Part shown: positions 18,946-30,582 of the stretch, piece by piece
How positions within the stretch are numbered: position 1 is the stretch's first letter
Layout of the letters: every line of letters starts with the position of its first letter
DNA from: Brevibacillus brevis NBRC 100599
GTDB taxonomy: Bacteria; Bacillota; Bacilli; Brevibacillales; Brevibacillaceae
Assembly: GCF_000010165.1 (NCBI RefSeq)
Contig: NC_012491.1
Coordinates: 288,501 to 352,500 of the forward strand
Length of the DNA: 64,000 bases
Direction: 5' to 3'
Translations under genes and position numbers: made by a program
The notes under the pieces: model-generated
Told to the model about the DNA's origin: nothing
Seen by the model: the letters and a program-made list of their open reading frames with translations, nothing else
The model's database searches: none

Positions 18946-18987
18946 AAAAAAAGAGCATTAGCTGCTGAAGCTAACGCTCTTTTTTTA
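18946..18987 (+). terminator. Terminator after the DUF420 gene
   Basis: A7 then GAGC(A)TTAGC pairs with GCTAACGCTC followed by T8. The A-tract makes it usable in both directions, serving also the convergent small secreted-protein gene. Confidence 0.85.
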
Positions 18988-19013
18988 TGGTCGAAGCCTT
19001 GTTACGGTTCCAC

Positions 19014-19331
19014 TTACCAATCCCAGTGGCTTTGTTTGATTCCGAGATTTACGGCGAGTACGGAAGCAATCGGTTGCTTGATGGGTGCAAGTGAATTTGC
19101 CGTGCAGCTGGATTCTGGCTGATAATTCAATTCCTGCGCTTTTCGAATATCGGCTTCGGCTAGATTGTTCGTTTTGTTGGCTTGCTCATAACAGGGCGGT
19201 GAAATATACCTCTTGTTCGTGTGCTCCAATATGACCCGTGTATCAGGTGAGGGTTCTGCCTCAACAGGAATGGAAAGCACGCCTGCAACAACGACTACAG
19301 CACTAATGCCAATAAGAAGTCCGCGTTTCAT
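19014..19331 (-). CDS. Small secreted hypothetical protein
   Basis: 105 residues from ATG 19331, 8 nt after GGAG; a GTG three codons upstream is less likely. Residues 1-28 form a signal peptide (MKRGLLIGISAVVVVAGVLS, ending VEAEP). The mature part is ~75 residues with two cysteines (PPCYE and SSCTAN) that could form a disulphide, and ends HWDW. I recognise no family. Confidence 0.65.
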   Translation of the reverse strand: MKRGLLIGISAVVVVAGVLSIPVEAEPSPDTRVILEHTNKRYISPPCYEQANKTNNLAEADIRKAQELNYQPESSCTANSLAPIKQPIASVLAVNLGIKQSHWDW

Positions 19332-19432
19332 CCTATTCACTCCATCTATTTAGTAAAGGATTGTCCAAATGAGCCGATTCATTGTAACACCTTACTTCCA
19401 AGTGGGAAATGGCTCCATGTAGCTATTTGCAT

Positions 19433-19463
19433 AAAAAACACCGCCTCCAATATGGGACGGTGG
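19433..19463 (-). terminator. Terminator of the macrolide phosphotransferase gene
   Basis: On the minus strand CACCG...GGCGGTG forms a stem and runs into T6, 10 bp past the mph stop. Confidence 0.75.
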
Positions 19464-19472
19464 TTGGTTTAT

Positions 19473-20399
19473 CTAGGAAGTGATCTCTATGCCGTTTTCG
19501 TCGACACCCAGAGCTTGTCGTGCCATGATCTTGAACTCTTCCAGCCCTGATTTCAATGCGAAGGTGGCAAGAGTGACGGGGTACGCAGCCGTCATTTCGA
19601 CGATATGCTCATGCATACGTGACCATACACGGCCTCCTGCTTTCTCATACCGTTGGATGAAATCGGCCAAGCCAGTATCCCCGAACAACAGGTAAACGAC
19701 CGTGAAATCAATAGCAGGGTCAGAGACTTCTGCCTCCGTCCAATCCAGGAGCCCTGTTACCTTGCCGTTTTCAGCAATCAGGATATGCCCCGGATGGAGG
19801 TCACCATGCACAAGTGCAGAGTGAGCAGGCCAGAATGTTTCATCTGCAAGCCATTTTTGCCATCGATCCCATAGCGCCCCAGAAACGCCAAAGACGCGTT
19901 TGATTTCATTCATCTTTTCTCGAAGGCTTGCTCGTGCATAGCTAGGCTGCTTGACGCGGATACCAGCATCTCGAGCGAGATCATGATGAATACCGTGTAA
20001 TTCCACCAATGCTTCCGCCCACGTTTGGATGCACAGTTCGGGTAGGGATTCGGGATTCAAATACCAGTCATAATTTTTGGTTTCCATATTGATCGTCGCC
20101 ATCGGTGTGCCACCCAGAATCGGATAAGCGATGAATTCAGAGGTGTGAACCTGCCAATCCGGTACGTCGACACGCAGATGTTTTGTAACGAGATCTAGCA
20201 CCCTTTTCTCATAACGGGCTGTCTCCACAACATCGTCCCGGCGCGGTTGCCGCAATACCCATGGAACACCATCTATCGTACTTGCAAAAATCGCAAGAAA
20301 ATCCAAGCCGGATTCATTCACTTTCACGGTAGTGGGGTCTACTAGGATTCCGTTATTTTTCGCGAGTGCAAGCATGTGCTCTACATTGTTTTTTGACAT
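19473..20399 (-). CDS. Macrolide 2'-phosphotransferase (Mph family)
   Basis: 308 residues of the APH/Mph kinase fold, which inactivates macrolides by phosphorylating the desosamine 2'-hydroxyl with GTP. Visible motifs are the N-lobe WVLRQPRRDD, the Brenner motif HGDLHPGHILI and the metal-binding DFG-equivalent GLLDWTEAEVSDPAIDF. The AYPILGGTPMATI segment is typical of Mph rather than other aminoglycoside-type kinases. The start ATG at 20399 lies 8 nt after GAGGTG. A leader peptide ending MRLR with complementary segments sits just upstream and suggests drug-inducible translation. No mobile element flanks it, so it looks like an intrinsic chromosomal gene. Confidence 0.93.
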   Translation of the reverse strand: MSKNNVEHMLALAKNNGILVDPTTVKVNESGLDFLAIFASTIDGVPWVLRQPRRDDVVETARYEKRVLDLVTKHLRVDVPDWQVHTSEFIAYPILGGTPMATINMETKNYDWYLNPESLPELCIQTWAEALVELHGIHHDLARDAGIRVKQPSYARASLREKMNEIKRVFGVSGALWDRWQKWLADETFWPAHSALVHGDLHPGHILIAENGKVTGLLDWTEAEVSDPAIDFTVVYLLFGDTGLADFIQRYEKAGGRVWSRMHEHIVEMTAAYPVTLATFALKSGLEEFKIMARQALGVDENGIEITS

Positions 20400-20407
20400 A
20401 ACAAAAA

Positions 20408-20524
20408 CACCTCATTCATGAATAGTTAAAATCAATCAAACAAAAATAAACTCATACCATTCCGTTTTTCAAAATGGCTGAGCCTACATGGGGGCTTGTC
20501 GATTTTAACGAAGTCTCATGAATG
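20408..20524 (-). promoter_or_regulatory. Translational attenuator in the mph leader
   Basis: In the mRNA, two segments inside the leader-peptide ORF can pair with two segments just upstream of the mph ribosome site. CATTCATGA (complement of 20516-20524) pairs with TCATGAATG (20413-20421). GTTAAAATC (20501-20509) pairs with GATTTTAAC (20425-20433). Each helix is 9 bp and perfect. The first directly abuts the mph Shine-Dalgarno (20408-20413). A ribosome stalled on the last leader codons would cover the leader arms and free the mph site. The pairing is seen; the mechanism is inferred from erm-type attenuators. Confidence 0.7.
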
Positions 20525-20549
20525 CGATGCCTATTGCAATGTCCATCAT
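20505..20549 (-). CDS. Macrolide-sensing leader peptide MMDIAIGIAFMRLR
   Basis: A 14-codon ORF with a strong AGGAGG site 5-8 nt before two consecutive ATG codons, 105 bp upstream of mph on the same strand. It ends in Met-Arg-Leu-Arg then TAA. Arg-X-Arg (+X+) motifs such as MRLR are known to arrest macrolide-bound ribosomes in erm and mef/msr leader peptides. Its length, ending, ribosome site and the attenuator pairing fit an inducible macrolide-resistance leader. ATG 20546 is an alternative first codon. Confidence 0.75.
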   Translation of the reverse strand: MMDIAIGIAFMRLR

Positions 20550-20621
20550 CGTAACCTCCTATAATTGAAAACAAAGATAGTGTACCATGGAAACTAACGA
20601 ATAGCGACGAGGAGATTAGCG

Positions 20622-21386
20622 ATGATGAAATTGATTTCTTGGAATGTAAATGGACTTCGCGCATGCGTGAACAAGGGTTTTTACGAGTACTTCAAGGAAG
20701 CGAATGCTGATATATTTTGCTTGCAGGAAACGAAGCTGCAAGAAGGTCAAATCGAGATGGAGATCGGCGAGGCGTATCATCAATATTGGAACTACGCAGA
20801 GAAAAAGGGTTATTCCGGAACGGCTGTTTTCACAAAAATGGAACCATTATCTGTCCGTTACGGCTTGGAAGAAGATCATGAGCCTGAGGGACGAGTCATT
20901 ACGTTGGAGTTCCAAGATTTCTACTTGGTCACCGTATATACCCCGAATGCGAAGCGTGATTTGTCGAGATTGGATTATCGGCTGGAATGGGAGGATCGGT
21001 TTCGGAACTACTTATTGCAGCTGGATGGGAAGAAGCCCGTGGTGGTTTGTGGGGATCTGAATGTTGCGCATCAAGAGATTGATTTGAAAAATGCGAAGTC
21101 CAATCGCGGTAATTCCGGGTTTACTCCTGAAGAGCGTGAGAAGATGACAAGCTTGCTGGCAGCTGGGTTTGTGGATACCTATCGATATTTTTATCCGGAT
21201 CAAACAGATGCCTATACATGGTGGTCTTTCATGCCGAAAGTGAGAGAACGGAATATCGGGTGGCGTATTGATTATTTTCTCGCGTCTGAGAGATTGGCTC
21301 CGGCGTTGCTCAGGGCGGGAATTGACTCACAGGTGATGGGAAGCGATCATTGTCCGGTCGTGTTGGAGCTGGGGACCATCGAGTGA
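20622..21386 (+). CDS. exoA: Exodeoxyribonuclease III (AP endonuclease)
   Basis: A 254-residue EEP-fold nuclease for abasic-site incision and 3'-end repair. Catalytic segments are ISWNVNGLRA, CLQETKLQE (Glu metal ligand), YTPNAKRDLSRLDYR, GDLNVAH, RIDYFLAS and the terminal GSDHCPVVLEL (catalytic Asp/His). Length matches B. subtilis ExoA. The first of two adjacent ATG codons is 7 nt after GAGGAG. It is divergent from the mph leader. Confidence 0.95.
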   Translation: MMKLISWNVNGLRACVNKGFYEYFKEANADIFCLQETKLQEGQIEMEIGEAYHQYWNYAEKKGYSGTAVFTKMEPLSVRYGLEEDHEPEGRVITLEFQDFYLVTVYTPNAKRDLSRLDYRLEWEDRFRNYLLQLDGKKPVVVCGDLNVAHQEIDLKNAKSNRGNSGFTPEEREKMTSLLAAGFVDTYRYFYPDQTDAYTWWSFMPKVRERNIGWRIDYFLASERLAPALLRAGIDSQVMGSDHCPVVLELGTIE

Positions 21387-21554
21387 GTATGTTATACCAG
21401 TAGTTAGTAATTGTGAGGGTGAGAGACCTGAAATAGCAAAACTGCCTATAATCAAACAATGAAGACGAAATTGGATATAAGCGAACATTGATATGAAAGG
21501 GAGGAGTTTCGTACAATGAAAGCCTGAGACTTCTAATGAAGAGGGGATAGGCTA

Positions 21555-22874
21555 TTGCTAACCATGAATTTGTTACTAATTGCTTTTCTGATTGTTGCTA
21601 CTGCTTTTTTTGTGGCAACTGAATTCGCGATTGTAAAGCTTCGCCCAAGCCGTGTAGACCAACTGGTCATGGAAGGGAGAAAGAATGCTCTTGCTGTTCA
21701 GAAAGTAGTTAGTAACCTGGATGGATATTTGTCAGCGTGTCAGTTGGGAATCACGTTGACAGCCATTGGCTTGGGGGTTTTGGGGAAACCGACGATTGAG
21801 AGTATCATTAGCCCATTTCTTACGCCGTATTTACCCGAACAAGTCGTTGCAGTTCTGTCGTTTGTGATTGCTTACTCTCTCGTTACGTTTCTTCATGTGG
21901 TTGTCGGGGAACTGGCACCGAAAACAGTGGCGATCCAAAAGGCAGAAGCGGTTAGCTTACTTTGTGCGAAACCCATTATTTGGTTCTATAAATTGATGTA
22001 CCCTGCGATCTGGGTGCTGAATGGCTCGGCTGCTCTACTTGTGCGTTCATTTGGTATGAAACCGACCAAGGGGCACGAAGAAAGTCACTCAGAAGAAGAG
22101 CTGCGAATCATTCTGACGGAAAGCTATGAGAGCGGAAAAATTAATCAGTCTGAGTATGGATACGTTAGCAATATCTTTGCTTTTGACGAGATGCTGGCTC
22201 GGGAGATTATGGTCCCGCGAACAGATATGAGCTGCTTGCACAAGGAATATACCCTTGAGCAAAACCTGCGAATCATGAAAGAAGAGCAATATACCCGTTT
22301 CCCGGTTATATCGCAAAACAAAGATCATATTATCGGGATGATTAACACGAAAGAGTTCTTTCTGAATTATGCCGATGATCCAAATTTGGATTTTTCCAAG
22401 CTCATCCGACCGTTTTTGATGGTTTCAGAGGCGACTCCTGTAAAAGACCTTTTGAAAAAAATGCAAAAACAAAGAACACATATCGCTATCCTGATTGACG
22501 AGTATGGCGGTACCTCCGGAATGGTGACGATCGAAGATATTTTGGAGGAGATTGTAGGGGAGATCCGTGATGAGTTCGACGCGGAGGAAAAAGCCGAGAT
22601 CGAAATCGTGGAAAAGAATAGCCATGTGATCGTGGACGGAAAGGTACTTCTCTCCGAGGTTAACGACTTGCTTAACGCGAATATTAATGAAGAAGAACTC
22701 GATACCATCGGGGGCTGGCTATACAGTCAAAATCCGACGCTCAAAGAAGGTATCCAATGGCAATACGATGATCTCGTCTTTACAATCAGAAAGAAAGACA
22801 AGCATCGCATACGGAAAATTGAAATTCAAAAAGCAGCAGAAGTTCCAGCTCGTGAGCTGCAGGATGTAACGTAA
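21555..22874 (+). CDS. CNNM/CBS/CorC-type membrane protein (hemolysin C-like, putative Mg2+ transporter)
   Basis: 439 residues. A DUF21/CNNM membrane domain occupies ~1-190 (LRPSRVDQLVMEGR, GYLSACQLGITLTAIGLG, VVGELAPKTVAIQ). A CBS pair follows (~205-340; MVPRTDMSCL, HIAILIDEYGGTSGMVTIEDILEEIVGEI). A CorC_HlyC domain lies at ~355-430. Family members such as YhdP/YrkA/MpfA are linked to magnesium efflux or resistance. TTG at 21555 is 9 nt from GAGGGG, while ATG 21564 is further away, so I keep the TTG. A three-codon ORF with an excellent ribosome site lies 28 bp upstream. Confidence 0.9.
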   Translation: MLTMNLLLIAFLIVATAFFVATEFAIVKLRPSRVDQLVMEGRKNALAVQKVVSNLDGYLSACQLGITLTAIGLGVLGKPTIESIISPFLTPYLPEQVVAVLSFVIAYSLVTFLHVVVGELAPKTVAIQKAEAVSLLCAKPIIWFYKLMYPAIWVLNGSAALLVRSFGMKPTKGHEESHSEEELRIILTESYESGKINQSEYGYVSNIFAFDEMLAREIMVPRTDMSCLHKEYTLEQNLRIMKEEQYTRFPVISQNKDHIIGMINTKEFFLNYADDPNLDFSKLIRPFLMVSEATPVKDLLKKMQKQRTHIAILIDEYGGTSGMVTIEDILEEIVGEIRDEFDAEEKAEIEIVEKNSHVIVDGKVLLSEVNDLLNANINEEELDTIGGWLYSQNPTLKEGIQWQYDDLVFTIRKKDKHRIRKIEIQKAAEVPARELQDVT

Positions 22875-22876
22875 TG

Positions 22877-22905
22877 AAAAGATGGGGAATTCTCCATCTT
22901 TTTTC
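22877..22905 (+). terminator. Terminator after the CNNM/CBS gene
   Basis: AAAAGATGGGGAATT pairs back with CTCCATCTTTTTT as a near-palindromic hairpin and T6 tail. Confidence 0.8.
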
Positions 22906-23042
22906 TTTTGTCTTGAGTGGTGAGATATACGACATACAACGAATGAGCATAACATGAATAGTTTATAAAATCGCAAACTAGGCGATCACAAATGTACAAG
23001 GTGCAAACATGGTCTGAAAAAGGATGATGATCCTTACGATAA

Positions 23043-26120
<3,078 letters not shown>

Positions 26121-26163
26121 CACTGATAACGGAGGTACCGAAGAATATTAGCTTGTTAATTTC

Positions 26164-26206
26164 AAAAAAGAAACGGGGCCGATTGATGAGGTCCCGTTTC
26201 TCTTAT
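26164..26206 (+). terminator. Bidirectional terminator after the collagen-like gene
   Basis: AGAAACGGGGCC and GGTCCCGTTTCT arms with a 9-base loop, flanked by an A-tract and T-tract. It separates convergent genes. Confidence 0.8.
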
Positions 26207-26219
26207 TAATTTTGCGAAA

Positions 26220-26771
26220 TTATAGATAAACAATGTTGTAAGTAGGCTTCGTAACGCCGTTCGCGTACTGTTTCATGTCCACTAACTCGAGTTTGAGACG
26301 TGGCTTCGCACTTCCAAATAGCGGGACACCTTCACCGACCATCACCGGATTCACTTTCAGCACTAATTGATCAATCAGTTGATGTGCCAGTAACGCTCCC
26401 GCCAATTCACCGCCCCCACATAGCCATAGCTTGCCGTTTTCTTGCTGTTTGAGATTCTTGATAAATTCGATGGCATCGCCTTTGACCAGCTCGACTTCTG
26501 CATTGGATTCAAACTGCATGGAGTTTGAGAAAATATAATGCTTGATTCCCTTATAGCCTGGTTCGCCTGGCTTGGCACCAAATTTGAACCCAAACTCGTA
26601 GGTCTTGGCGCCCATCAGCACAGCGTCATATTCCTGAATTTCAGATAAAAAGTCGGGTACATGTTCTCCCTCAAATAAAAAGAGTGTGCTGTCGATATTT
26701 CCGTCCATCATGGCTTGATCGGCAATGAAATTGTCTAACGATACGGCAACATGATAAATTAATGAGGCCAT
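26220..26771 (-). CDS. Dihydrofolate-reductase-like RibD C-terminal domain protein
   Basis: 183 residues of the RibD_C/DHFR fold. It has ASLIYHVAVSLDNFIADQ at the N-terminus, AVLMGAKTYEFGF, LWLCGGGELAGALL and KVNPVMVGEGVPLFG, all typical of the stand-alone YyaP/YwjB group. These are NADPH-binding reductases of unknown substrate, distinct from true DHFR. The start follows GGAGGGA. Monocistronic. Confidence 0.87.
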   Translation of the reverse strand: MASLIYHVAVSLDNFIADQAMMDGNIDSTLFLFEGEHVPDFLSEIQEYDAVLMGAKTYEFGFKFGAKPGEPGYKGIKHYIFSNSMQFESNAEVELVKGDAIEFIKNLKQQENGKLWLCGGGELAGALLAHQLIDQLVLKVNPVMVGEGVPLFGSAKPRLKLELVDMKQYANGVTKPTYNIVYL

Positions 26772-26891
26772 TTGGAAATCCCTCCTTTTTTCTCCACTTC
26801 ATTTTATGTGAAACGATTTAGGGCTTGCACGCATTTTATTTGAGCACTTATTTGATACAGTCTGATTCATTAGATAAAGAGGAGGATCGAC

Positions 26892-28493
26892 ATGAAACAA
26901 TTGACGCCGAAAGAACAAGGGCTTCTTGAGGAATTGTATAGATCGGACGAAAGAAAAGGAGAAATTCTCCACTCCTTGGGCAAGATGGGCAGCATGATCA
27001 CTCTGACCTTTCTATTACCATTTGCCTTGGAAAAAGGAGAAGAAGTACGAAAAGCAGCGCTTGCGGCTGTCCATCAAATAACCTCGCGCCTGCGTACACA
27101 AGATTTCATTGGCTTGGATCAATACATACGGAGATTGACCCCCTATTCAAATAGAAACCAGTTGGAAGCGTGGCATGAATTGTTGCCGGAGGATATCCGG
27201 AACTTTTCAATAAACGATGAGGCAGACCTTAGCTTCATCGGAATTTGCAGCTTTCATCGAAATGGATATGTAAGGGAAGCAGCAATTGAAGTGTTGTTAA
27301 AACAGGTTACGGGTGCGGAGATTCCCTTTTTGTTAATCCGCTTGAATGATTGGCAGCCCAAAATTCGTTATCTGGCGTTCAAGGCGTGCAAGGTGAGATT
27401 CCGTCCCAATTATGTGAAACACTTTCTCGAATCAATTTTTTTGTTGAAGCATTTGTCCGCCTACTATAACCGTGAAAAGTTCTCCGATTTCCTAGAGGAG
27501 ATCGACGCAATGTTTCGTCATCCAGATAATCGGGACGTGTTACGCAGTGGCTTTCGCTCAAAGGACCCGGTTGTTCGGCGATTTTGCTTTGATTTGGCAC
27601 TCAACCTACATGATATCGATCCAGATGAAGTCATTGCAGCTGCTTTGATTCAGAAGGATGCCATGATCAGGCTCCAGACGGTTAGGTATCTGTGCAGGCA
27701 GGACGACAATGAGCGTCTGCGAAAATGGCTCGATCGAATTCGACGTGACGTTTTTCCTTCGATTCGCCAACTAGCCCTACAAGCTTATGTGGATCGCTTA
27801 CCTGAAGAATCGACGGATGCGTTGCTTGCTGCTCTGCTTGATGGACATAAATCCATCCGCGAAATGACCCGATTTTATTTGAGGGACAAGAAGATCGATC
27901 TCGTTGCCTTCTATCGGGAAAAATTGAGAGATGCCGAGGAGCAGGTGATACCAATAGCGATTGTGGGAGTAGGAGAAACGGGTGTGAAAGCAGATGATCA
28001 ATCAATTCTCCCTTTTTTGCTCCATGAAAATGAACGAATACAAAGAGCAGCCATGAAGGCACTCGCTATGCTGAATCCAGATGATCATATCGAAGTTTTT
28101 ATCCGCGCGCTACAAACCAATAAACGAAGCGCATCCCGTGAAGCAAGACAAATACTAGCGGATCGAGTAGAGCTTCGTCATACGGATATGCTCTGGGAGA
28201 TGCTTGAAAAAGATGTGGGTCTTCATGTGAAGAAAAACATTCTCTTCTTATTTTCGAAGATGAACAAGGCAGACAGTATTTCATTATTATTACGGGCATG
28301 TGTTGTGCAGGAAAAAGAAATACGCGATGATGCAATCCTGCATGTCGAGTATTGGCTGAATGGATATAATAAAAGGTTCTATTTGCGATTAAAGGATGAA
28401 CAGTGTGAAAAAATTAGCCATACTCTTGAAGCAGTTCGAAAGTTTCTGCCGGAAGATATAGCTGAATCCGTCGAGTCACTCCTGGCAAAATGA
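26892..28493 (+). CDS. HEAT-repeat protein
   Basis: 533 residues, cytoplasmic, almost entirely alpha-helical. Paired-helix repeats include EVRKAALAAVHQI, YVREAAIEVLLKQ, VVRRFCFDLALNL, SIRQLALQAYVDRL and RIQRAAMKALAML, each with the HEAT pattern of a conserved Arg and small residues. No enzymatic motif or signal is visible. Such proteins are scaffolds; the partner is unknown. The start follows GAGGAGG by 6 nt. Confidence 0.82.
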   Translation: MKQLTPKEQGLLEELYRSDERKGEILHSLGKMGSMITLTFLLPFALEKGEEVRKAALAAVHQITSRLRTQDFIGLDQYIRRLTPYSNRNQLEAWHELLPEDIRNFSINDEADLSFIGICSFHRNGYVREAAIEVLLKQVTGAEIPFLLIRLNDWQPKIRYLAFKACKVRFRPNYVKHFLESIFLLKHLSAYYNREKFSDFLEEIDAMFRHPDNRDVLRSGFRSKDPVVRRFCFDLALNLHDIDPDEVIAAALIQKDAMIRLQTVRYLCRQDDNERLRKWLDRIRRDVFPSIRQLALQAYVDRLPEESTDALLAALLDGHKSIREMTRFYLRDKKIDLVAFYREKLRDAEEQVIPIAIVGVGETGVKADDQSILPFLLHENERIQRAAMKALAMLNPDDHIEVFIRALQTNKRSASREARQILADRVELRHTDMLWEMLEKDVGLHVKKNILFLFSKMNKADSISLLLRACVVQEKEIRDDAILHVEYWLNGYNKRFYLRLKDEQCEKISHTLEAVRKFLPEDIAESVESLLAK

Positions 28494-28498
28494 TAAGG

Positions 28499-28524
28499 AA
28501 GGGGCACCATTATAGGTGTCCCTC
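28499..28524. terminator. Hairpin between HEAT-repeat and MetX-like genes
   Basis: GGGGCACC and GGTGTCCC arms with an ATTATA loop lie between the convergent genes. T-runs are short on both sides, so termination may be modest. Confidence 0.5.
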
Positions 28525-28536
28525 TACTTCGTATTT

Positions 28537-29547
28537 TCAGTTCCTTCCCAACAGTTCTTTTAACGTGTTATCAATAAAAGCGGTATCGACTGGATTAAGT
28601 CCAAACCCAGCCAAGTGTCCCCAGATTGATTCAATCGGCTTAAAGGTAGCGTTGGGGATGTGCTTCGTCTCATATTCACTGTCCTCTGGCGTGAAATACA
28701 AATCAGTCCGTACGGGCATCACAACCGTTCGTGCCTGGATGCTTCGTAACGCTGTCTCAAAGTCTCCCTTGTACCTATCATTTTGGCTAATGTCGGCATG
28801 CTGCCACGTCCACATCATCGCCAGCAAGTCATTTGCATCCGAAGGAACAAAGCTCTCCTCCCAAAATCCCGAGATAAATTCCGAAAGTGTCTCATAGCCC
28901 AAAGCTTTATAGCATTCCTCTCGGTAAAATGGCTGTGAAAACCCCCAACTCGCATAAACGCGGCCCAAGGTACGTAAGCCCACCTCGGGAGGCGCTGTAT
29001 ACTGCCCGTTATTCCAAGCTACATCGGCTTGCAATGCTGCTCGGATGCCTTCGATCAAGACGATGTTATGCGGCCATGTTTTTGCGGTTCCGGCAAAAGG
29101 AGCCAATCTTTCGACCATATCTGGGTAGCTCGCCGCCCAATGAAAAGCCTGGATGGCTCCCATCGACCAGCCAGTTGCCAGCGCAATTTTTTTGATGCCA
29201 AACCTCTCCGTAATGAGTCGATGCTGAACTGCGACATTATCGTAGATCGTAACATGTGGAAAATGGGACTGATCATACGGGCTTGCCGTGTTGCTCGGGG
29301 AGGACGATAGCCCGTTGCCGAGCATGTTGGGAATGATGATAAAATATTGATTCGGGTTCAAAGCCTTATCTTCCCCGATAAGCCATTCGTTTTGGTAATG
29401 CTGGTCTCCAAACGATGTAGGAAATATAATGACGTTATCCTTGGCTGCGTTGAGCGTGCCGTACGTTTTGTAAGCAATAAATGCATGCGGTAGTGTCACT
29501 CCTGACTGCAAGCGAACATCTCCCAAGTGAAAAATGTCGTAATCCAT
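28537..29547 (-). CDS. Alpha/beta hydrolase of the homoserine O-acetyltransferase-like (MetX-like) group
   Basis: 336 residues. Conserved MetX-type core: HAFIAYKTYGTLNAAKDNVII, IIIPNMLGNGLSSSPSN, and the nucleophile elbow GWSMGA in LATGWSMGAIQAFHWA. The acid is probably Asp in PVRTDLYF and the His is in SIWGHLAG. Family members lacking the acyltransferase specificity loops are often hydrolases. The reaction is unknown and I do not claim methionine biosynthesis. The promoter upstream has a 20-nt spacer with a dyad, the form activated by MerR-type regulators, and a MerR gene lies divergently next to it. Confidence 0.85.
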   Translation of the reverse strand: MDYDIFHLGDVRLQSGVTLPHAFIAYKTYGTLNAAKDNVIIFPTSFGDQHYQNEWLIGEDKALNPNQYFIIIPNMLGNGLSSSPSNTASPYDQSHFPHVTIYDNVAVQHRLITERFGIKKIALATGWSMGAIQAFHWAASYPDMVERLAPFAGTAKTWPHNIVLIEGIRAALQADVAWNNGQYTAPPEVGLRTLGRVYASWGFSQPFYREECYKALGYETLSEFISGFWEESFVPSDANDLLAMMWTWQHADISQNDRYKGDFETALRSIQARTVVMPVRTDLYFTPEDSEYETKHIPNATFKPIESIWGHLAGFGLNPVDTAFIDNTLKELLGRN

Positions 29548-29583
29548 TTCGCATTGCTCCTTTTCTAAGCATGATTGTTTTCA

Positions 29584-29615
29584 ATTATAAACGTTCCCGT
29601 ACAGGGGAAAGTCAA
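29584..29615 (-). promoter_or_regulatory. MerR-type promoter with long spacer
   Basis: On the minus strand TTGACT (29610-29615), a 20-nt spacer and TATAAT (29584-29589). The spacer contains the dyad TTCCCctgtacGGGAA-like element (TTCCC / GGGAA). A 19-20 nt spacer with an internal dyad is the hallmark of promoters twisted into activity by MerR-family proteins. It drives the MetX-like gene and faces the MerR gene. Confidence 0.7.
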
Positions 29616-29640
29616 GGGGACGATAGAGTGGGGTTTTTCC

Positions 29641-30445
29641 ATGTTTAAGATCAGTGAATTTTCCCGATTGAGCAGAGTGTCCCTAAAAACGCTTCGTTTT
29701 TATGACCAAATTGGCATTTTAAAGCCAGCGGATATCGACAAAGAGACTGGCTATCGGTTTTATGCAGCAGAGCAATTGGTTACGCTCAATCGAATCCTCA
29801 TGTACAAGGACTTGGGATTTACGTTGCAACAAATTCAGCAATTGCTGCATGAAGAAATGTCCATAGACCAACTACAAGGCATATTCAGGCAAAAAGAAAG
29901 GGAGGTGGAACGGCTACTTGAGGAGGAGCAAGCACGATTGAATCGAATCAAGGAGCGTCTGCTATCGATTGAGCAAGAGGGGTACATAGAACAAGAGGTT
30001 GTCTTTAAACAAGTCGAAGCTCAAAAAGTTGTTTCATTTCGTTCAGAAGGGACGGTGGAAGAGATTCCGATGCTTTTTTGATCAGCTGGCTCATTATGCA
30101 GGCAAGCAGCAGAGAGGGATGCTTTCCTCCATCGTTTTGTGGAAGGAGTCGGAGAGAGACGAGACGGCATTCGAATTAGAGATCGGCTATGTACTCAAAC
30201 AGGACATTGCCTTGCCATCCGACAAGCTGGAAATACGTATGCTGCCAGAGGAGCCGATGATGGCCACCCTGGTCCAACGCGTAGAGCCATTCGTTCCTTC
30301 TACGGCCTGTATTGACTTGGCAAAATGGATAGAGCGCAATCAATACCGGATCAAAAAAGATCAGCCAGGCAGAGAAAACTATCTGCAATCCCCACATGGG
30401 GGCGATACGTATGTAGAAGTACAAATTCCCATAGAATCCCCATGA
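29641..30445 (+). pseudogene. MerR-family regulator with GyrI-like effector domain, split by a frameshift
   Basis: The first frame (29641-30081) gives a MerR HTH (MFKISEFSRLSRVSLKTLRFYDQIGILKP, split here by helix boundaries) and its dimerisation coiled coil, ending TVEEIPMLF and stop. The second frame continues without a gap from about 30080 (DQLAHYAGKQQRG) to 30445 with a GyrI-like effector-binding domain ending YVEVQIPIESP. The joint is a run of six T (30074-30079); five T would restore one ~268-residue BltR/BmrR-like protein. Either the gene is broken, the run is a sequencing error, or there is +1 slippage at UUU-UGA. The neighbouring MerR-type promoter argues that the system was recently functional. 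Confidence 0.8.
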
Positions 30446-30450
30446 AGAAG

Positions 30451-30487
30451 GCCAGTACCTGTATAGACGATGAGGTACTGGCTTTTT
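30451..30487 (+). terminator. Terminator after the MerR-like gene
   Basis: GCCAGTACCT and AGGTACTGGC are perfect 10-bp arms followed by T5. Confidence 0.85.
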
Positions 30488-30582
30488 GCTTGTGTTCATT
30501 TGACGATGGTGGAAGGCAGGTAGTACAGTAGGGTTGATTGAAAATACAGAAAACTCAAAGGGAGAAAGAAGGGAATCCTGCT

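Noticed and set aside
21387..21555. M-box magnesium riboswitch before the CNNM/CBS gene
   Set aside because: The conserved M-box segments (for example GTTAGGTGAGGCTC) are absent.
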